From Dehalococcoidales bacterium (lineage in GTDB: Bacteria > Chloroflexota > Dehalococcoidia > Dehalococcoidales > UBA2162), in NCBI GenBank assembly GCA_016932435.1, contig JAFGCW010000017.1, positions 1 through 8,291 on the forward strand: DNA of 8,291 nucleotides, read 5' to 3'. Of the stretch, positions 6,112 to 8,291 are shown in pieces. The notes beneath the pieces are model-generated. The model saw only the letters and a program-made list of their open reading frames with translations. It searched no databases and was not told the DNA's origin. Each line of letters starts with the position of its first letter. The stretch's first letter is position 1. The translations under genes were made by a program, and so were the position numbers.

Positions 6112-7286
6112 TATTCCCTCACTCCGTATATCTCGAATTCACGCTCGCTTCCCTTTTCGGCAATTTCCATACCCTTGTTAATGATATCTTCGAAGCCTGC
6201 AACGGTAACATCCCGTCCACCGATACCACCGATAATATTAATAACCCTGGGTCTGTCCGCTTCCTGGTAAAGAGTGGATCTTACTTCAGCGCAAACAGGT
6301 CCGGACTGACCTCCCAGGGAGTACGCTCTATCGAACACTACCAGCGTCTCGGCTCCTTTTACAGCCTGTCTTAATTCATCTGTGGGGAAAGGACGCCATA
6401 GCCGGATTCTTACCAGACCTACATCCTTACCATCATTGCGCATCTTATCAATCGTTGTCATAGCGGTCTGACTGTAACTACCGATTGTTAACAGTAAAGT
6501 TTTCGCGCCCTCGGTGCGATAGGTCTCAACCGGAGAATAATCGCGACCGAATTGCTTGCCGAATTCTTCCCATATTTCTAAAATGACTTCTTTCGAGTTC
6601 TGGAGATTTTCTTCCTGAGCACGACGGGCTTCCGAATATATTATCGGAGGAGCGAAGGTACCCATCGAGACGGGTTTCTCGGGATCGAGAGGAAGAGGAT
6701 AATCGTTTCTGGGAAGGAATTTATCCACGTCCGCTTTATCTTCTATAAGGATAGGTTCTATCATGTGGGACAAATGAAATCCATCGAGGTGCACCATCAC
6801 CGGGAGAAGAACTCTCTTGTCTTCTCCGATTCTGAAGGCGCAGAGAACGTTATCGAATACTTCCTGGCCGTTCTCGGTAAATATCTGAATCCATCCGGTG
6901 TCTCGAACAGCCATAGCGTCCGAATGATCGCCCCAGACACTTAACGGTGCCGAAAGAGCGCGGTTGGCTACTGTCATGACGATAGGCAGTTGCATCGATG
7001 CCGCGCAGTATAACACTTCGTGCATTAGTTCGAGTCCCTGTCCGGCGGTAGCCGTAAAGGTCCTGGCGCCGACTGCCGATGAACCGAGGCAGGCACTCAT
7101 TGCCGAGTGTTCCGACTCAACCGGTATATAAGAAGCGTCAAGTTCACCCTCTGCTACCAGTTCAGCGAGATGTTCGACTATGTGAGTTTGTGGAGTGATC
7201 GGATAAGCGGCAACGACGTCAACGTCAGCAAGCGTTGCGGCTTCACCGATAGCAAGGGAAACTTCCATTCCAACTCTTTTTGCCAT
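6111..7286 (-). CDS. porA: Pyruvate:ferredoxin oxidoreductase, alpha subunit
   Basis: A 391-residue alpha subunit of the four-subunit oxidoreductase. The N-terminal pyrimidine-binding domain shows YPITPQT (28-34), where Thr31 and the nearby glutamates of ESEH (57-60) are expected at the thiamine diphosphate and substrate site. It continues with [15 protein letters not shown] (76-90) and [16 protein letters not shown] (108-123). The C-terminal part (from about residue 265) is the transketolase-C-like domain, with GSYSQTA and the [12 protein letters not shown] segment. Length is normal for PorA. Its ATG overlaps the porD stop as TAATG, and gaggagg upstream is a strong ribosome binding site, so translation is probably coupled to porD. 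Alpha and beta together form the catalytic core. Confidence 0.94.
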   Translation of the reverse strand: MAKRVGMEVSLAIGEAATLADVDVVAAYPITPQTHIVEHLAELVAEGELDASYIPVESEHSAMSACLGSSAVGARTFTATAGQGLELMHEVLYCAASMQLPIVMTVANRALSAPLSVWGDHSDAMAVRDTGWIQIFTENGQEVFDNVLCAFRIGEDKRVLLPVMVHLDGFHLSHMIEPILIEDKADVDKFLPRNDYPLPLDPEKPVSMGTFAPPIIYSEARRAQEENLQNSKEVILEIWEEFGKQFGRDYSPVETYRTEGAKTLLLTIGSYSQTAMTTIDKMRNDGKDVGLVRIRLWRPFPTDELRQAVKGAETLVVFDRAYSLGGQSGPVCAEVRSTLYQEADRPRVINIIGGIGGRDVTVAGFEDIINKGMEIAEKGSEREFEIYGVRE

Positions 7287-7582
7287 TAGCTTTCCTCCTC
7301 CACCATAGTGATGACATCTTTAGGACATTCCTGTGCACAGATACCGCATCCTTTGCAGTAAAACAGATTGGCTACGAACAGGCCGTCTTCCTGCTGTTCG
7401 ATACAGCCTTCAGGGCAGAATATATAGCACATCCCGCATTTAATGCACTTGGAGTAATCGGAAACCGGTTTCTGTGAGCGCCAGCCGCCGGTAGCGTATT
7501 GCTCAGCACTGCCGGGTTCGGTCACAATAGAACCGACTTCCAGGTTTTTCCAGGTTACTTCAGTTTCGTTTTTAAATGCCAA
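7286..7582 (-). CDS. porD: Pyruvate:ferredoxin oxidoreductase, delta subunit (2[4Fe-4S] ferredoxin-like)
   Basis: A 98-residue electron-transfer subunit with two classic [4Fe-4S] motifs: Cys46-x2-Cys49-x2-Cys52-x3-Cys56-Pro and Cys76-x2-Cys79-x2-Cys82-x3-Cys86-Pro. It passes electrons from the beta-subunit cluster to external ferredoxin. An additional cysteine (Cys60) follows the first motif. The N-terminal 45 residues, including a WRSQKPV segment, are the usual PorD extension that packs on the complex. The start is TTG at 7582-7580, with ggag 9 nt upstream; that site lies within the last codons of the gamma gene (AAG GAG TAA), which ends 6 bp before this start. I see no in-frame ATG that would preserve the conserved N-terminus. 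Confidence 0.93.
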   Translation of the reverse strand: MAFKNETEVTWKNLEVGSIVTEPGSAEQYATGGWRSQKPVSDYSKCIKCGMCYIFCPEGCIEQQEDGLFVANLFYCKGCGICAQECPKDVITMVEEES

Positions 7583-7588
7583 TTTGCT

Positions 7589-8158
7589 TTACTCCTTTAT
7601 CTGGGTATCTTCGAACGCTTTTTTCATCGCGTTGATATTTCTTTCGGCAAGTCTTCCGAACCGGACTTCCAGTGGCTCGGTAAGCGACTCGATATCGACC
7701 ACACCTGTCGCTTTCAACAAAGCACCGATCATAGTAGTATTGACAATATTAACTCCAAGCAGTTCTTGAGCGATATGAGTGGCGTCAACCACCGCAACCC
7801 GCCACTTGCTGTCGAATTCAGCGACGACGTCCGAAACGGTACGCTTTGTATTGAGAACGATAATTCCGCCATCTTTAAGACCTGATGTTACATTTACTAT
7901 AGAAACGAGACCGGAATCGAGAACAACAATAGCATCCGGCTCAAGAATCTCGGCTCTTACTCTTATAGGTTCATTCTTACTTATCCTGTCAAAGGCGAGA
8001 ACCGGTGCCCCTCTTCTTTCCGGGCCGAAACTGGGAAATGCCTGGGCATATTTACCTTCGGCGATTGCTGCCCTGGCAAGCAGTTCGGCGGACGTTACAG
8101 CACCCTGACCTCCCCTGCCGTGCCACCTTACTTCGAAGAGTTCTGCTGTTTGAATCAA
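7589..8158 (-). CDS. porG: Pyruvate:ferredoxin oxidoreductase, gamma subunit (TTG start)
   Basis: A 189-residue gamma subunit (also called PorC), the first gene of the operon. The signature motif GRGGQG is at residues 14-19, followed by FPSFGPERRGAPV (41-53) and VNTTMIGALLKATG (139-152); all are typical of the family that covers the CoA/active-site region. The start chosen is TTG at 8158-8156. It has a near-perfect aggagg (8169-8164) 5 nt upstream and gives the normal family length, with the conserved FEVRWHGRGGQG beginning at residue 8. A longer reading from 8275 would run through tRNA-Arg and is not credible. No convincing promoter lies in the 59 bp between the tRNA and this start, so the operon may be read from a promoter upstream of the tRNA or from one I cannot recognise. 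Confidence 0.92.
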   Translation of the reverse strand: MIQTAELFEVRWHGRGGQGAVTSAELLARAAIAEGKYAQAFPSFGPERRGAPVLAFDRISKNEPIRVRAEILEPDAIVVLDSGLVSIVNVTSGLKDGGIIVLNTKRTVSDVVAEFDSKWRVAVVDATHIAQELLGVNIVNTTMIGALLKATGVVDIESLTEPLEVRFGRLAERNINAMKKAFEDTQIKE

Positions 8159-8163
8159 CTTAT

Positions 8164-8169
8164 CCTCCT
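8164..8169 (-). promoter_or_regulatory. Strong ribosome binding site setting the TTG start of porG
   Basis: On the minus strand aggagg ends 5 nt before the TTG at 8158. This is the strongest Shine-Dalgarno match in the operon and the main reason for preferring TTG over the upstream in-frame ATG inside tRNA-Arg. Confidence 0.85.
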
Positions 8170-8203
8170 GTTCTGAGAAATAGTATCCCCGTGATTTTAT
8201 TTT

Positions 8204-8222
8204 GGGTATATAAAAAATACCC
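8204..8222 (-). other. Hairpin overlapping the tRNA-Arg 3' end and trailer
   Basis: On the minus strand GGGTAT (8222-8217) can pair with ATACCC (8209-8204) around a 7-nt T-rich loop. The left arm uses the last acceptor-stem bases of tRNA-Arg plus the discriminator, so this fold competes with the mature acceptor stem. It may affect 3' processing or read-through into por; this is an inference from pairing alone. Confidence 0.35.
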
Positions 8223-8290
8223 CTGGGGCGACTCGAACGCCCGCACCCAGCTCCGGAGGCTGGTGCTCTATCCACCTGAGCTACAGGGGC
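8218..8290 (-). tRNA. tRNA-Arg (anticodon CCG)
   Basis: Read on the minus strand this is a complete 73-nt cloverleaf. The acceptor stem GCCCCTG pairs with CAGGGGT (G-U at the first pair), the D stem is GCTC/GAGC, and the anticodon stem CCAGC/GCTGG encloses loop CTCCGGA with anticodon CCG, which reads CGG arginine codons. The T arm is GGGCG-TTCGAGT-CGCCC. The discriminator is A, no CCA is encoded, and six Ts follow within a few bases. It lies 59 bp upstream of porG in the same orientation. The mature 5' end is one base from the window edge, so its promoter is outside. Confidence 0.95.
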
Positions 8291-8291
8291 A

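Noticed and set aside
7499..7885. Plus-strand ORF opposite porG/porD
   Set aside because: Both opposing minus-strand genes have unmistakable family motifs; this ORF has none.
8159..8275. N-terminal extension of the gamma subunit, starting at an ATG at 8275
   Set aside because: It would translate through tRNA-Arg and precede the family's normal N-terminus; a strong ribosome binding site sits right before the TTG at 8158.

Overview
This window looks like chromosomal DNA from an anaerobic bacterium. The main reason is a complete four-subunit pyruvate (2-oxoacid):ferredoxin oxidoreductase operon in the gamma-delta-alpha-beta order known from Thermotoga and many other anaerobes. The moderate base composition, tRNA genes without an encoded CCA end, TTG starts and an orphan LuxR-type regulator would fit Chloroflexota such as Dehalococcoidia. 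That placement is an inference from gene style and was not tested by alignment.

Layout, left to right. Bases 1-293 have no gene. They hold a degenerate tandem repeat of about 22 bp at the left edge and a plausible sigma70 promoter whose -10 box is overlapped by a perfect 12-bp palindrome. Next is a plus-strand short-chain dehydrogenase/reductase (294-1130) with all catalytic residues. An AT-rich gene-free stretch (1131-1445) leads to a plus-strand gene for a 421-residue, almost wholly helical coiled-coil protein (1446-2711). It converges on a minus-strand gene for a 631-residue protein (2822-4717). That protein combines a receiver-like domain lacking the phosphorylation residues, a LuxR-type helix-turn-helix, a long acidic linker and a small C-terminal alpha/beta domain. 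The two genes share a 14-bp-stem hairpin (2738-2800) that can act as a terminator in both directions.

A second gene-free stretch (4718-5002), containing an 8-bp dyad and a related palindrome, precedes tRNA-Pro(TGG) on the minus strand (5003-5076). The rest is the minus-strand por operon, transcribed right to left: gamma (8158-7589), ferredoxin-like delta (7582-7286), alpha (7286-6111) and beta (6111-5176). It ends at a strong intrinsic terminator (5123-5153). The genes are tightly packed, with TAATG stop/start overlaps, and both the gamma and delta subunits start at TTG. A complete tRNA-Arg(CCG) lies just upstream of the operon at the right edge (8218-8290).

The por genes together encode one enzyme: alpha and beta bind thiamine diphosphate and substrate, beta and delta carry iron-sulfur clusters, and gamma completes the CoA-handling part. 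It links pyruvate and acetyl-CoA to ferredoxin. The most unusual content is the convergent pair in the middle, a repeat-built coiled-coil protein facing a phosphorylation-independent regulator-like protein. Neither matches a named protein that I recognise.
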